The notes: generated by a model from the sequence alone, not told the origin. Numbered from the stretch's first letter, positions 17,286-26,750 are shown. The stretch: 64,000 nt of DNA from CAIQQQ01 sp040399685 (GCA_040399685.1 JBBART010000027.1:1-64000), one strand, 5' to 3'. A program made the numbers and translations.

Positions 17286-17304
17286 GCAAAATGGACGATT
17301 TTGC
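17286..17304. promoter_or_regulatory. Inverted repeat GCAAAAT-N5-ATTTTGC before the hybrid kinase
   Basis: A perfect 7-base inverted repeat with a 5-base spacer (GGACG) lies just after the terminator and 168 bases before the hybrid kinase start. Its position suits an operator in the promoter region of the kinase. A related shorter repeat precedes the EAL gene at 12675. Confidence 0.45.
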
Positions 17305-17471
17305 GTGGGCAACGTCTCATTTTGCGGCCAGAGTCGCATACGACCGTATCACCTGTGAAGATCCCCTGACAGAGCCTGGCGAGGACCGCTTTACGCAATC
17401 GGTGCGGCGGCGCAGATCAACAGAACGCCCAGCGTCGCGCCGCCCTCTTGTGCCAGTTCAGGTAGTCGTTC

Positions 17472-20330
17472 ATGCCCCGCCCCCTCTCGCCCCTCACGCT
17501 GCGCGGCCGCGTCATGCCCGCTTCGACCTTGTTCCAGCTGTTCCTGGTGGGCGCGGCCATTGCCTTGCTGTGGCTCGGCATCGGGCTGCATCTCAGCCAG
17601 GAACGCCGCCAGTTCGAACGGGCTGCGTGGAACAACGCGAACGGCGTGTCGCACGGCTTCAACGAGAGTGTCAGCCGCACGATCGAGGCGCTGGACCAGG
17701 TGATGATGATGATCCGGTCACTGTACCGGGCAGACCGCGACCATTTCGATATCAGGTCCATGGCGCCCAGCGATCAGGTACCGCGCGATCTGGCCCTGCA
17801 GATGGCCGTCACCGACGCCAAGGGGATCATGCAAGGCAGCAACCTGGGCGCCAATGCCGGGCTTGATCTGTCGGACCGCGAGCATGTCCGGGTGCATATG
17901 AACACGCCCGCGGATGTCCTGTTCATCAGCAAGCCGGTACTGGGGCGCGTGTCAGGGAAATGGTCGATCCAGTTCACCCGCAAGCTGTTCGACCAGAACG
18001 GCGCGTTTTCCGGCGTGCTGGTGGTTTCGCTCAATCCAGCGTATTTCGCCCGCTTTGCCAACGGCGTAGACATCGGCAAGGGCTCGATCACGCTGATCGG
18101 CATGGACGGCGTGGTGCGCGTTCGCGCACCGGACGCGCCGGACAGTCTGGGCCGCGTGCTGGACGACACCGCCATGGAGCGCTTTCGAACCGGCCCCGCC
18201 GACGGCGAATACCGCCACGCCAGCCCGGTCGATGGCATAGACCGGCTGCTGAGCTATCGGCGCATGGCGGATTTTCCGCTGATCGCGGTGGTCGGAATGG
18301 CGGCCGACGACGTGTTCGCCCCGTATTGGCAGGACCGGGACCGCTACCTGCTGGTCGGCGCCCTGCTGACAGTGCTGGTGGCCTTGATTGGCGCCCAGTT
18401 GATCAGCCAGGGCATGCATCTGGCCCGCTCGCAGCGCCTGCTGTCGGCAACGCTCGACAATATTGGCCAGGGCGTGATGATGGTCGATGCGGACGGCACG
18501 GTGCCGGTGATGAACCGCCGCGTGGCCGAACTGCTGGGCCTGCCAGAGCACCTGTCGCGCGAAGGCGTCACGTTCGGCGCCATTCTGGACTGGCAGCTCA
18601 AGAGCAACGAGTTCCTGCCCAACCACGATGGCGGATACGATGTGGCGGCACTGGCCCAGAGCGGCGGTCTTGGTCCGCTCCAATACGAGCGCAGCCGCAA
18701 GAACGGCGTGGTTCTCGACGTTCGCACCCTGCCGCTGGACCGTGGCGGCGCGGTGCGCACCTACACCGACATCACGCTCCGCAAGCAGAACGAGGCAGCC
18801 CTTGAGGCGGCGCGAGACGCCGCAGAATCCGCAAGGCGGGCGCAGTCGGACTTCCTGGCCGTCATGAGCCACGAAATCCGCACGCCGATGAACGGCGTGA
18901 TCGGCATGGCCGGGTTGCTGATCGACAGCGACCTGACGCAGAGCCAGCGCAGCTATGCCAGCACGCTGCGCGAGGCGGCCAATTCCCTGATGCAGATCAT
19001 CAACGACATCCTCGACTTCTCAAAGCTCGAAGCCCGCGAGGTGGACCTGGACCACGCCCCGTTCGATCTCCTGCACGTCATTCGCAGCGTGATGGACCTG
19101 ATGGCCGTCAAAGCGCTCGAAAAGCAGTTATGGCTGCGCATGCAGGTGGCATCCGGCACGCCGGTGCACCTGACCGGAGACCCGGGCCGCATGCGCCAGG
19201 TGCTGTTCAACCTCGTAGGCAACGCCCTCAAATTCACCCAGGAAGGCGGCGTGACCATCGAGGTCGACGGAAAAATCCTGAGCGACACGCACGCCACCAT
19301 CCACATCACCGTGCGCGACACCGGAATCGGCATCCCCGACGCTGCGATGGAGCATCTGTTCAAGCAGTTCTATCAGGTGGACGGCACCAGTTCCCGCGGC
19401 TACGGCGGCACCGGGCTGGGGCTGGCCATCTGCCAACGGCTGGCCACGCGCATGGACGGGCGGATCACGGTGCAAAGCACGCCCGGCATCGGCTCGGCAT
19501 TCTGCTTCGCCGCCCCGATGGAGCTGGACCTGAGCGCCCCGGCGCGAAAGGCCGAGCAAAGCATCGCGCCGGCGGAGCGCGAGAAGGCGCCCCGGTCCAC
19601 CACGCGGCTGCGGATCCTGCTGGCCGAAGACAACATCACCAATCGGCTGGTGGCCATCACCCGGCTTGAAATGCTCGGTCACCGGGTGGATCAGGTGGCC
19701 AACGGGGTTGAGGCTCTGCAGATGGTGCAGACCGCGCCGTATGACCTGCTGCTGATGGACGTGATGATGCCGGAAATGGACGGCCTGCAGGCAACCCGGC
19801 TCATCCGCGGCTTGCCCGGGCCGGAACATGACATTCCAATCGTGGCGATGACCGCGAACGTCTTTCACCACCACCAGGAAGCCTGCCGCGCCGCCGGAAT
19901 GGACGACTTCATGGGCAAACCCTTCACCCCGACGCAGTTGGAGCGGCTGCTGGAACGCACCATCGCCGGCACACTCCGCACCCGGGCGCCCACCAGTGCG
20001 ACCGCCCGTGCGGATCTGTCCAACGGCGAGGCTGCCTTCGCAACCCTGGTGGACGCATTGGGCCGGGAGGACGCACTGCACGTGCTCAAGGACTTCACCG
20101 GGCAGGCGCGCGCGCAGATCGCGGCGATGCGCCACTCCCACGCCGCGCAGGCATGGCCGGAAATATCCGACTCAGCCGTGGCGCTGCATGAGGCCGCCGG
20201 CACGCTGGGCCTCGACCTTCTGGCCGAGACAGCCCAGCGGATCTCCCACCAACCCGCGGGCGATCAGGTGCCCGGCCTGATCGATACCCTGCAGAACGCG
20301 GTGACGGAAACCGAAAAGCTGGTCGCCTGA
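17472..20330 (+). CDS. Hybrid sensor histidine kinase Cache-PAS-HisKA-HATPase-REC-HPt
   Basis: Inner-membrane phosphorelay kinase of 952 aa. TM1 (about 18-40) and TM2 (about 291-313) enclose a periplasmic Cache domain. A PAS-like region (about 325-440) precedes HisKA (MSHEIRTPMNG, His467) and HATPase (NLVGNALKF, DTGIGIP, GTGLGLAI). The receiver has the acidic pocket AEDN, Asp763 in LMDVMMPEMDG, and GKPF. The C-terminal HPt module has His906 in ALHEAAGTLG. All relay residues are present, so it could pass phosphate to a separate response regulator; none is adjacent downstream. Its PAS resembles that of the GGDEF-EAL protein (LGQGVIMVD / IGQGVMMVD), hinting at shared ancestry. It ends 25 bases from a convergent gene. 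Confidence 0.92.
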   Translation: MPRPLSPLTLRGRVMPASTLFQLFLVGAAIALLWLGIGLHLSQERRQFERAAWNNANGVSHGFNESVSRTIEALDQVMMMIRSLYRADRDHFDIRSMAPSDQVPRDLALQMAVTDAKGIMQGSNLGANAGLDLSDREHVRVHMNTPADVLFISKPVLGRVSGKWSIQFTRKLFDQNGAFSGVLVVSLNPAYFARFANGVDIGKGSITLIGMDGVVRVRAPDAPDSLGRVLDDTAMERFRTGPADGEYRHASPVDGIDRLLSYRRMADFPLIAVVGMAADDVFAPYWQDRDRYLLVGALLTVLVALIGAQLISQGMHLARSQRLLSATLDNIGQGVMMVDADGTVPVMNRRVAELLGLPEHLSREGVTFGAILDWQLKSNEFLPNHDGGYDVAALAQSGGLGPLQYERSRKNGVVLDVRTLPLDRGGAVRTYTDITLRKQNEAALEAARDAAESARRAQSDFLAVMSHEIRTPMNGVIGMAGLLIDSDLTQSQRSYASTLREAANSLMQIINDILDFSKLEAREVDLDHAPFDLLHVIRSVMDLMAVKALEKQLWLRMQVASGTPVHLTGDPGRMRQVLFNLVGNALKFTQEGGVTIEVDGKILSDTHATIHITVRDTGIGIPDAAMEHLFKQFYQVDGTSSRGYGGTGLGLAICQRLATRMDGRITVQSTPGIGSAFCFAAPMELDLSAPARKAEQSIAPAEREKAPRSTTRLRILLAEDNITNRLVAITRLEMLGHRVDQVANGVEALQMVQTAPYDLLLMDVMMPEMDGLQATRLIRGLPGPEHDIPIVAMTANVFHHHQEACRAAGMDDFMGKPFTPTQLERLLERTIAGTLRTRAPTSATARADLSNGEAAFATLVDALGREDALHVLKDFTGQARAQIAAMRHSHAAQAWPEISDSAVALHEAAGTLGLDLLAETAQRISHQPAGDQVPGLIDTLQNAVTETEKLVA

Positions 20331-20355
20331 AATCCGCACGCTGCCGGCCGGGCCA

Positions 20356-21126
20356 TTACGCAGGATTGTCCAGCACGGCGCGCACGCTCCCGGGAGCGTA
20401 GGGGAAGAACCACAGCGGAAAATCCGCCCGCTCGTCAAAATTCGGCGTGTCGTGCGGCGTGGGATAGAACGTCTTGGACGGCGCGGTGCGAAACAGATCG
20501 CACCTTGCATACGTGACCTCCAGCGTCTCGACGCCAGGAAATCCACCAACGAACCCGAGCGCGCCAAAATTATTGCCATGCACGTGCACCGGCACGAAAT
20601 CGGCATCCAGCGCATGCAGGGCCTTCTGCACCCGCGCATTGAACGCAGGGTCCGCAAGATCCAGCAGATTGTGGAATTCCAGCGTGATCTGGGCGAAGCG
20701 GGCCAGCAAACCCGGCGGCACAGCGCCAAGCGTGTCCCATTCCGCGCCTTCGACATCCATTTTCAGGATGGGATCCTGCGCGTCCTCCGGCAATTTCAGC
20801 ATGTGCTCGGCCAACGAAAACAGAGCCTCCTCCGGCGCGGACACGCCTGATACCCCTTCACGATACCACGTAAAATGCGGATGCTCGCCGGGAAGGGATT
20901 CAATCGTGTGGTCGAACAGCAAAATCCGATGGCCCTGCTCGGCGAGTTCGAAATCAAAGGTGACGGTGGGACCAACACCAAAGCTCATCGCCACCTGTTC
21001 CGGCACCAGGGCGTCAAGCAGCACATAGCCGCCATCGCCCACCCCGCCGATACGCCGCTTTCCCACGCCCACCGCATCTCGCGGGGTCAGAAGTCGCAAG
21101 GCTTCATAGACGATCGGCGATGCCAT
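20356..21126 (-). CDS. FkbM-like SAM-dependent methyltransferase
   Basis: Protein of 256 aa resembling FkbM-family methyltransferases. A glycine-rich region near the N-terminus (RRIGGVGDGGYVLLD), a nucleotide-binding strand (AMSFGVGPTVTFDFEL) and the downstream acidic motif DPILKMDVEGAEWDTL are typical. The substrate is unknown; such enzymes often methylate sugars or other small molecules. The ATG at 21126 has a clear GAGGAGA ribosome-binding site. The longer open frame to 21729 runs under the divergent tkt gene and is discarded. It is divergent from tkt across 133 bases and convergent with the hybrid kinase. Confidence 0.75.
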   Translation of the reverse strand: MASPIVYEALRLLTPRDAVGVGKRRIGGVGDGGYVLLDALVPEQVAMSFGVGPTVTFDFELAEQGHRILLFDHTIESLPGEHPHFTWYREGVSGVSAPEEALFSLAEHMLKLPEDAQDPILKMDVEGAEWDTLGAVPPGLLARFAQITLEFHNLLDLADPAFNARVQKALHALDADFVPVHVHGNNFGALGFVGGFPGVETLEVTYARCDLFRTAPSKTFYPTPHDTPNFDERADFPLWFFPYAPGSVRAVLDNPA

Positions 21127-21259
21127 GGGCCGTCTCTCCTCAATGCAGGCCTGATCATGTCGCATGCCCAGCCCGCGTTCGCCAGCCTGTGAAACATGCG
21201 CGGGGCTTGCCCGGGGGGCAGGGTGCTTATAGGAGAAGGGCAAGATAAAGGAGGCAGCC

Positions 21260-23299
21260 ATGGCGTCGATTGCAGAGATCACCGGTGACAACCCAGCCCT
21301 CGCCGCGCAGGCCGTCATCCTCGCCCGCCCCATAACGCCCGAACGGCGCATGGCAGACGCCATTCGCGCGCTTGCGATCGATGCGGTGGAGAAGTCGAAT
21401 TCTGGCCACCCCGGCATGCCGATGGGCATGGCCGACGTGGGCACGGCGCTCTGGAGCAAATTCCACAAGTTCGACGCCGCCGACCCGCATTGGCCAGACC
21501 GGGACCGCTTCGTGCTGTCCGGCGGCCACGGCTCGATGCTGCTGTACGCCCTGCTGCACCTGACCGGCTTTGCCGGCATGAGCATCCAAGACATCAAGAA
21601 CTTCCGCCAGCTGCACTCCCCGGCCGCCGGCCATCCGGAATACGGCGAGCATCCCGGCATCGAGACCACCACCGGCCCGCTCGGCCAGGGCCTGGCCACC
21701 GCCGTCGGCATGGCGATCGCCGAGCGCATCCTGGCCGCCCGCTTCGGCCGCTCGCTGGTGGATCATCGCACCTGGGTCACCTGTGGCGACGGCGACCTGA
21801 TGGAAGGCGTCAGCCAGGAGGCCATCAGCCTCGCCGGTCATCTGAAGCTGAACAAGCTGGTTGTGCTGTGGGACGACAATTCCATCAGCATCGACGGCGC
21901 GGTGTCGCTGTCCAGCAGCGACGACCAGCTGAAGCGCTTCGCCGCCAGCGGCTGGGCCACCAAGCGCGTCGACGGGCATGACCCGGCTGAGATCGCCGCG
22001 GCCATAGCCTCCGCCATGCGCTCCTCGCGCCCCACCTTGATCGCATGCCGCACCATCATCGGCTTTGCCGCCCCCACCAAGGCCGGCACCGCGTCCTCCC
22101 ACGGCGCCCCGCTCGGCGCCAACGAGGCCGCTGCCGCCAAGGCCGCCCTTGGCTGGACGCACGCGCCGTTCGAAGTGCCGGACGATCTCTACGAGCAGTG
22201 GCACGCAGCCGGCAGCCGCAGCGCCCCCGCCCGCCGCGCCTGGTTGAAGCGCCTCGCGCATCACCCGATGCGCGCCGAGTTCGAACGTGCGATGGCCGGC
22301 CGCCTGCCCGAGAACTTCCACGAGGCCGTGGCAGCACTCCGCGCCGACATCGCCGAGAAGCGCCCGAAGCTCGCCTCGCGTCAGGCCAGCCAGAAGGCGC
22401 TCGAAGCGCTGGTGCCGGCCGTGCCGGAACTGATCGGCGGCTCGGCCGATCTCACCGGCTCCAACCTCACCTTCGCCAAGGGCATGGGCTACATCACCCC
22501 CGGCAACTTCGCTGGCCGCTACGTGCATTACGGCATCCGCGAACACGGCATGGCGGCGGCGATGAACGGCATGGCCGTCCACGGCGGCGTGATTCCATAT
22601 TCCGGCACGTTCTTCGTCTTCACCGACTACATGCGCCCGGCCATCCGCCTCGCCGCCCTGATGCGCATCCGCGTCATCCACGTGCTGACGCATGACAGCA
22701 TCGGCCTGGGCGAAGACGGCCCCACCCACCAGCCGGTGGAGCATCTGGCCAGCCTGCGTGCCATGCCCGGCGTGCTGATGTTCCGCCCGGCGGACGCGAT
22801 GGAAACCGCCGAGTGCTGGGAACTTGCCATCCGCAAGGCCGATGGCCCCAGCCTGATCGCCCTGTCCCGCCAGGGGCTGCCGGCCATGCGCTTCGACACC
22901 GCCGAGAACCGCTCGGCCCGTGGCGGCTATGTGCTCGCGGAAGCCGAAGGCCCCCGTCAGGCCACGCTGATCGCCACTGGCAGCGAGGTCGCCATCGCCA
23001 TGGCGGCACGCGAGGCTTTGGCGGCCGAGGGCGTGAAGGTTGCCGTTGTGTCCCTGCCCTGCTGGGAATTGTTCGCTCAACAAGACGAAGCCTACCGCGC
23101 CGAAGTGCTGGGCGGCGTCCTGCGCGTTGGTGTCGAGGCCGGTGTCAGCTTCGGCTGGGAACGCTGGCTCGGGCCGGACGGCATCTTCATCGGCATGGGC
23201 AGCTTCGGCGCCTCGGCGCCGGCGGACGAACTCTACAAGCATTTCGGCATCACCGCCGAAGCCATCACCGCGGCCGTCAAAAAGCGAATTGCGGTCTAA
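21260..23299 (+). CDS. tkt: Transketolase
   Basis: Thiamine-diphosphate enzyme of 679 aa that transfers two-carbon units in the pentose phosphate and Calvin cycles. N-terminal substrate/TPP motifs (SGHPGMPMG, LSGGHGSMLLY), the GDGDLMEGV TPP/Mg motif, and the pyrimidine-domain and C-terminal motifs (GIREHGMAAAMNG, THDSIGLGEDGPTHQP) are all present at normal spacing. Length fits the family. A near-perfect AAAGGAGG ribosome-binding site precedes the ATG. It is followed by gap (26 bases) and pgk, a common alphaproteobacterial carbon-metabolism operon. Confidence 0.97.
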   Translation: MASIAEITGDNPALAAQAVILARPITPERRMADAIRALAIDAVEKSNSGHPGMPMGMADVGTALWSKFHKFDAADPHWPDRDRFVLSGGHGSMLLYALLHLTGFAGMSIQDIKNFRQLHSPAAGHPEYGEHPGIETTTGPLGQGLATAVGMAIAERILAARFGRSLVDHRTWVTCGDGDLMEGVSQEAISLAGHLKLNKLVVLWDDNSISIDGAVSLSSSDDQLKRFAASGWATKRVDGHDPAEIAAAIASAMRSSRPTLIACRTIIGFAAPTKAGTASSHGAPLGANEAAAAKAALGWTHAPFEVPDDLYEQWHAAGSRSAPARRAWLKRLAHHPMRAEFERAMAGRLPENFHEAVAALRADIAEKRPKLASRQASQKALEALVPAVPELIGGSADLTGSNLTFAKGMGYITPGNFAGRYVHYGIREHGMAAAMNGMAVHGGVIPYSGTFFVFTDYMRPAIRLAALMRIRVIHVLTHDSIGLGEDGPTHQPVEHLASLRAMPGVLMFRPADAMETAECWELAIRKADGPSLIALSRQGLPAMRFDTAENRSARGGYVLAEAEGPRQATLIATGSEVAIAMAAREALAAEGVKVAVVSLPCWELFAQQDEAYRAEVLGGVLRVGVEAGVSFGWERWLGPDGIFIGMGSFGASAPADELYKHFGITAEAITAAVKKRIAV

Positions 23300-23325
23300 C
23301 TTCCACCACCGAAGGGCATACGAGC

Positions 23326-24339
23326 ATGGCTGTCAAAGTAGCAATCAACGGTTTCGGCCGCATTGGCCGTCTGGTGCTGCGCGCGATCATCGAGAGCGGC
23401 CGCACGGACGTGATCCCGATGGCGATCAACGACCTCGGCTCGGTGGAGGCGAACGCCCATCTGTTCCGCTTCGACAGCGTGCACGGCCGCTTCCCCGGCG
23501 AAGTGCATGTCGATGGCCAGACCATCACCATCACCCATAACGGCCGCACCTACGGCCCCATCACCGTCTCCGCAGAGCGCGACCCCACGAAGGTTCCGTA
23601 TCAGGGCGTGGACGTGGCGATGGAATGCACCGGCATCTTCACCTCGAAGGAAAAGGCCTCGGCCCTGCTGCAGGCCGGCGCCCGCAAGGTGCTGATCTCG
23701 GCCCCCGGCGAGAACGCCGATGCCACCATCGTCTACGGCGTCAACCACCACACGCTGACGAAGGACATGACGGTCGTCTCCAACGCCTCCTGCACCACCA
23801 ACTGCCTGGTGCCGGTCGTGAAGGTGCTGCACGACAACTTCAAGGTTGTGCGCGGCTACATGCTGACCATCCACAGCTACACCGGCGACCAGCCGAGCGT
23901 GGACACCCTGCACAAGGACCTGCACCGCGCCCGTGCGGCCGCCGTGTCGATGATCCCAACCTCCACCGGCGCCGCCAAGGCCGTCGGCCTGGTGATGCCG
24001 GAACTGAAGGGCAAGCTGGACGGCAGCTCGATCCGCGTTCCCACGCCCAACGTCTCGCTCGTCAGCCTGGACGTGCAGCTTGAGCGGACGCCCACCAAGG
24101 AAGAGATCAACGCCGTCATGAAGGCCGCCTCCGAAGGCGCGCTGAAGGGCATCCTTGGCTACAACACCGCCCCGCTGGTGAGCAGCGACTTCAACCACGT
24201 GGCCATGTCCTCGACCTTCGACGCCACCCAGACCGCGGTTGTCGACGGCGGCCTGGTGCGCGTGATGGCGTGGTATGACAACGAGTGGGGCTTCTCCAAC
24301 CGCATGTCCGACACCGCAGCCCTCCTCGGGAGCCTCTGA
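23326..24339 (+). CDS. gap: Glyceraldehyde-3-phosphate dehydrogenase, type I
   Basis: NAD(P)-dependent glycolytic enzyme of 337 aa. The N-terminal Rossmann motif INGFGRIGR, the catalytic Cys in SNASCTTNCL, and the C-terminal WYDNEWGFSNRM are diagnostic. The ATG at 23326 (MAVKVAINGFG) is chosen; the longer frame starting at 22813 lies inside tkt. It lies between tkt and pgk and ends 2 bases before the pgk start, so the three should be co-transcribed. Confidence 0.97.
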   Translation: MAVKVAINGFGRIGRLVLRAIIESGRTDVIPMAINDLGSVEANAHLFRFDSVHGRFPGEVHVDGQTITITHNGRTYGPITVSAERDPTKVPYQGVDVAMECTGIFTSKEKASALLQAGARKVLISAPGENADATIVYGVNHHTLTKDMTVVSNASCTTNCLVPVVKVLHDNFKVVRGYMLTIHSYTGDQPSVDTLHKDLHRARAAAVSMIPTSTGAAKAVGLVMPELKGKLDGSSIRVPTPNVSLVSLDVQLERTPTKEEINAVMKAASEGALKGILGYNTAPLVSSDFNHVAMSSTFDATQTAVVDGGLVRVMAWYDNEWGFSNRMSDTAALLGSL

Positions 24340-24341
24340 TC

Positions 24342-25535
24342 ATGACCGTCCGTACCCTCGACGGGCTCGATGTGGCAGGCAAGCGCGTGCTTGTCCGTGC
24401 CGACCTCAACGTGCCCGTCAGGGACGGGCGGATCACGGATCTCACCCGCATCGAACGCCTGTCGCCCACCATCCGCGAGCTGGCGGACAAGGGGGCGCGG
24501 GTGATCGTGTGCAGCCATTTCGACCGGCCGAAAGGCAAGCGCGTGGCGGAGATGTCGCTGGAACCGATGGCGATCGCGCTGGCCGAAGTGCTCGGCCGCC
24601 CAGTGCATTTCGCCAATGACTGCATCGGCGTGCAGGCGCAACAGGTGATCGAGCGGCTCGCTGACGGCGATGTCGCAGTGTTGGAAAACACCCGCTTCCA
24701 TGACGGCGAAGAAAAGAACGATCCGGCGATGGCCGCCGAGTTGGCCCATCTCGCCGATATTTTCGTCAATGACGCCTTTTCCGCCGCCCACCGCGCCCAT
24801 GCCAGCACGGTCGGCGTGGCGCATCTGCTGCCCTCGTACGCCGGACGCCTGATGCAGGCGGAGCTTGAGGCCCTGGAAGCCGCCTTGGGCAACCCGGTTC
24901 GCCCGGTGATGGCCATTGTCGGCGGCTCGAAAGTGTCCACCAAGCTGGATCTGCTGGGCAATCTGGTGGGCCGCGTGGATCTGCTGGTCATCGGCGGCGC
25001 CATGGCCAACACGTTCCTCGCTGCCCAAGGCGTGGGCGTCGGCCGCTCGTTGCAGGAAGCCGAGATGCACGCCACGGCGCTGGACATCGTGGCCCGCGCC
25101 AAGGCTGCCGGCTGCGAGATCGTCTTGCCGCTCGATGCCGTGACCGCCACCGAATTCCGCGCCGACCCGCCGATCCGCATTGTGGACATCGCCGAAATTC
25201 CGGCTGATTCGATGATGCTCGACGTCGGCCCCAAGACAGCGGCCGATCTGATCGCCCGTCTCGCCAGCGTGAAAACCCTGGTCTGGAACGGCCCGCTCGG
25301 CGCGTTCGAAACGCATCCGTTCGATGCCGCCACCGTGGCGCTGGCGCATGCGGTGGCCACGGCCACCCAGAACGGCAGCCTGCGCAGCGTGGCCGGTGGC
25401 GGAGACACCGTCTCGGCCCTGCGCCATGCCGGCGTGTCCGACAAACTGACCTACGTGTCCTCGGCCGGCGGCGCGTTTCTGGAATGGATGGAAGGCAAAA
25501 CCCTTCCCGGCGTGGCCGCCCTGCAGACGGCCTGA
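24342..25535 (+). CDS. pgk: Phosphoglycerate kinase
   Basis: Glycolytic ATP-forming kinase of 397 aa. Signature RVLVRADLNVPV near the N-terminus, SHFDRPKGKR, and the C-terminal VAGGGDTVSAL and SSAGGAFLEWMEGK (nucleotide-binding region) are present. The ATG at 24342 (MTVRTLDGLD) gives the normal family N-terminus. It is the third gene of the tkt-gap-pgk cluster; the fba gene that often follows is absent here, replaced by two small uncharacterised genes. Confidence 0.97.
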   Translation: MTVRTLDGLDVAGKRVLVRADLNVPVRDGRITDLTRIERLSPTIRELADKGARVIVCSHFDRPKGKRVAEMSLEPMAIALAEVLGRPVHFANDCIGVQAQQVIERLADGDVAVLENTRFHDGEEKNDPAMAAELAHLADIFVNDAFSAAHRAHASTVGVAHLLPSYAGRLMQAELEALEAALGNPVRPVMAIVGGSKVSTKLDLLGNLVGRVDLLVIGGAMANTFLAAQGVGVGRSLQEAEMHATALDIVARAKAAGCEIVLPLDAVTATEFRADPPIRIVDIAEIPADSMMLDVGPKTAADLIARLASVKTLVWNGPLGAFETHPFDAATVALAHAVATATQNGSLRSVAGGGDTVSALRHAGVSDKLTYVSSAGGAFLEWMEGKTLPGVAALQTA

Positions 25536-25603
25536 TTGCCGATAGACTTCCGGCGGTCGATGTCGCACAACTTGGGCCTGCCTCATTAACGGGTCTTTAA
25601 CCA

Positions 25604-25840
25604 ATGCGTGCGATTATCGACCGCATGATCTCAGCCGGTTCCCTCTCTGCATTTTCCGCCAGCGCCACCAACGGGGTGGTGTCCAGTGGTTCTGTTGCCG
25701 GCACCCGCCCAGCGGCGCCGGTTCAGCAGGTCCGCGCCCAATCAGCGCAACCGACGGCGCAAACGTCTGGAAGGCCACCTCCCCAGGCCGTTCCAGGCCA
25801 GCCGATGCCACGCGGGTCGTTGCTTGATCTCTCCGTGTGA
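25604..25840 (+). CDS. Small hypothetical protein, Pro/Ala/Gln-rich
   Basis: Possible 78-aa protein with a Ser/Ala-rich N-terminus and a low-complexity Pro-Ala-Gln region ending in PMPRGSLLDLSV. I recognise no domain. Support comes from an ATG with sensible spacing after pgk, same-strand position, and an ordered C-terminal end rather than random sequence. It is not clearly a signal-peptide protein. It may be a conserved lineage-specific protein or a chance frame. Confidence 0.45.
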   Translation: MRAIIDRMISAGSLSAFSASATNGVVSSGSVAGTRPAAPVQQVRAQSAQPTAQTSGRPPPQAVPGQPMPRGSLLDLSV

Positions 25841-25944
25841 CTTTTCCGTCAGGACTGTGATAACCGCGCCACGGTTTGCTTAAAAATTAGGCCCGTCGGC
25901 GCTTCGTTATTGCCGATCTTAATAAGCCGTGCCATTTTTGATGC

Positions 25945-26370
25945 ATGTCGAAGTCAAAAGGTTCAACGAGGGCCAAACTTACTGCGAATGCCATCAAGAC
26001 ATTCATGTGTCTGGGCCTTGCGCTTTATGTTTTTTCGGCCACTGTCACTCCTTCCTGGGCCCTGCCACCGATCAAGGATTTGACGGCGGCCTACCCACCG
26101 ATGTCGGACCCGCTCTCCGCGCGTTTCACCACCCCGACCTCCTCCGACAAGCAGCCGACCAACGGTTTTGTGGCAGCACCGACCCCAAATCAGGAAGCCT
26201 CGGCTCCACCCGTCGTGGTTAAAAAGGGCGCCGAAATCAGCCCCAGCATCTTCTCGAACAAGCAGGGCTATCGAGGCGACGGCTATATGGCTGGCTCCTC
26301 GCCGCAAATCGCGCAGCAACCCAAGCGCATGTCACTTCCTGGCATTAACCTCAAAGTGCCGCTCTACTGA
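25945..26370 (+). CDS. Hypothetical exported protein
   Basis: Protein of 141 aa. A basic N-terminus (MSKSKGSTRAK) is followed by a hydrophobic stretch (about 20-36, FMCLGLALYVFSA) and a likely signal-peptidase site near SWA-LPP (about 39). The mature part is Pro/Ser/Thr-rich without a recognised domain and ends MSLPGINLKVPLY. It is probably periplasmic or surface-associated. Its lower GC in the signal region differs slightly from neighbours. It precedes the CidA/LrgA gene by 29 bases, but a functional link is not established. Confidence 0.6.
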   Translation: MSKSKGSTRAKLTANAIKTFMCLGLALYVFSATVTPSWALPPIKDLTAAYPPMSDPLSARFTTPTSSDKQPTNGFVAAPTPNQEASAPPVVVKKGAEISPSIFSNKQGYRGDGYMAGSSPQIAQQPKRMSLPGINLKVPLY

Positions 26371-26399
26371 CGCAGCGACACTTCGGCTATCATGGTCGA

Positions 26400-26747
26400 A
26401 TGCTGAACGCCCTCACCCTTCTCATCCTGTGCCAGTTCGTGGGCGAGGTTATTGCCCGTGCAACATCCCTTCCCTTGCCCGGCCCGGTGATCGGCCTCGT
26501 GCTGCTGCTCACGATGCTCGCGCTGCGCAACCGCGCACCAGATCCTGACCTGACCACCACATCAAACTGGCTGCTGCGCCATTTCGGCCTGCTGTTCGTG
26601 CCCGCCGGCGTGGGCGTTATCACCCAACTGGACGTGCTGGGCGACAACGCCGTGGCCCTGCTGGTGGCCATACCGGTTTCCACGCTGCTTGGTCTGCTGG
26701 TGACCGGATGGGTCATGCAGCGCCTGTCACGCGACGAGGACAGCTAG
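26400..26747 (+). CDS. CidA/LrgA family membrane protein
   Basis: Small integral membrane protein of 115 aa with about four hydrophobic segments, matching CidA/LrgA (holin-like) proteins. Typical motifs are LPLPGPVIGLVLLL near residues 24-37 and LLFVPAGVGVI near 64-74. In known systems these proteins act with LrgB-like partners in murein-hydrolase control or in export of small organic acids such as pyruvate. The stop lies 3 bases before the LrgB-like GTG start, supporting a two-gene operon. Confidence 0.88.
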   Translation: MLNALTLLILCQFVGEVIARATSLPLPGPVIGLVLLLTMLALRNRAPDPDLTTTSNWLLRHFGLLFVPAGVGVITQLDVLGDNAVALLVAIPVSTLLGLLVTGWVMQRLSRDEDS

Positions 26748-26750
26748 ACC

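Noticed and set aside
21227..23242. 671-aa minus-strand frame opposite transketolase
   Set aside because: Composition rich in Gly, Ala, His and Gln without motifs; a codon-bias shadow of tkt.
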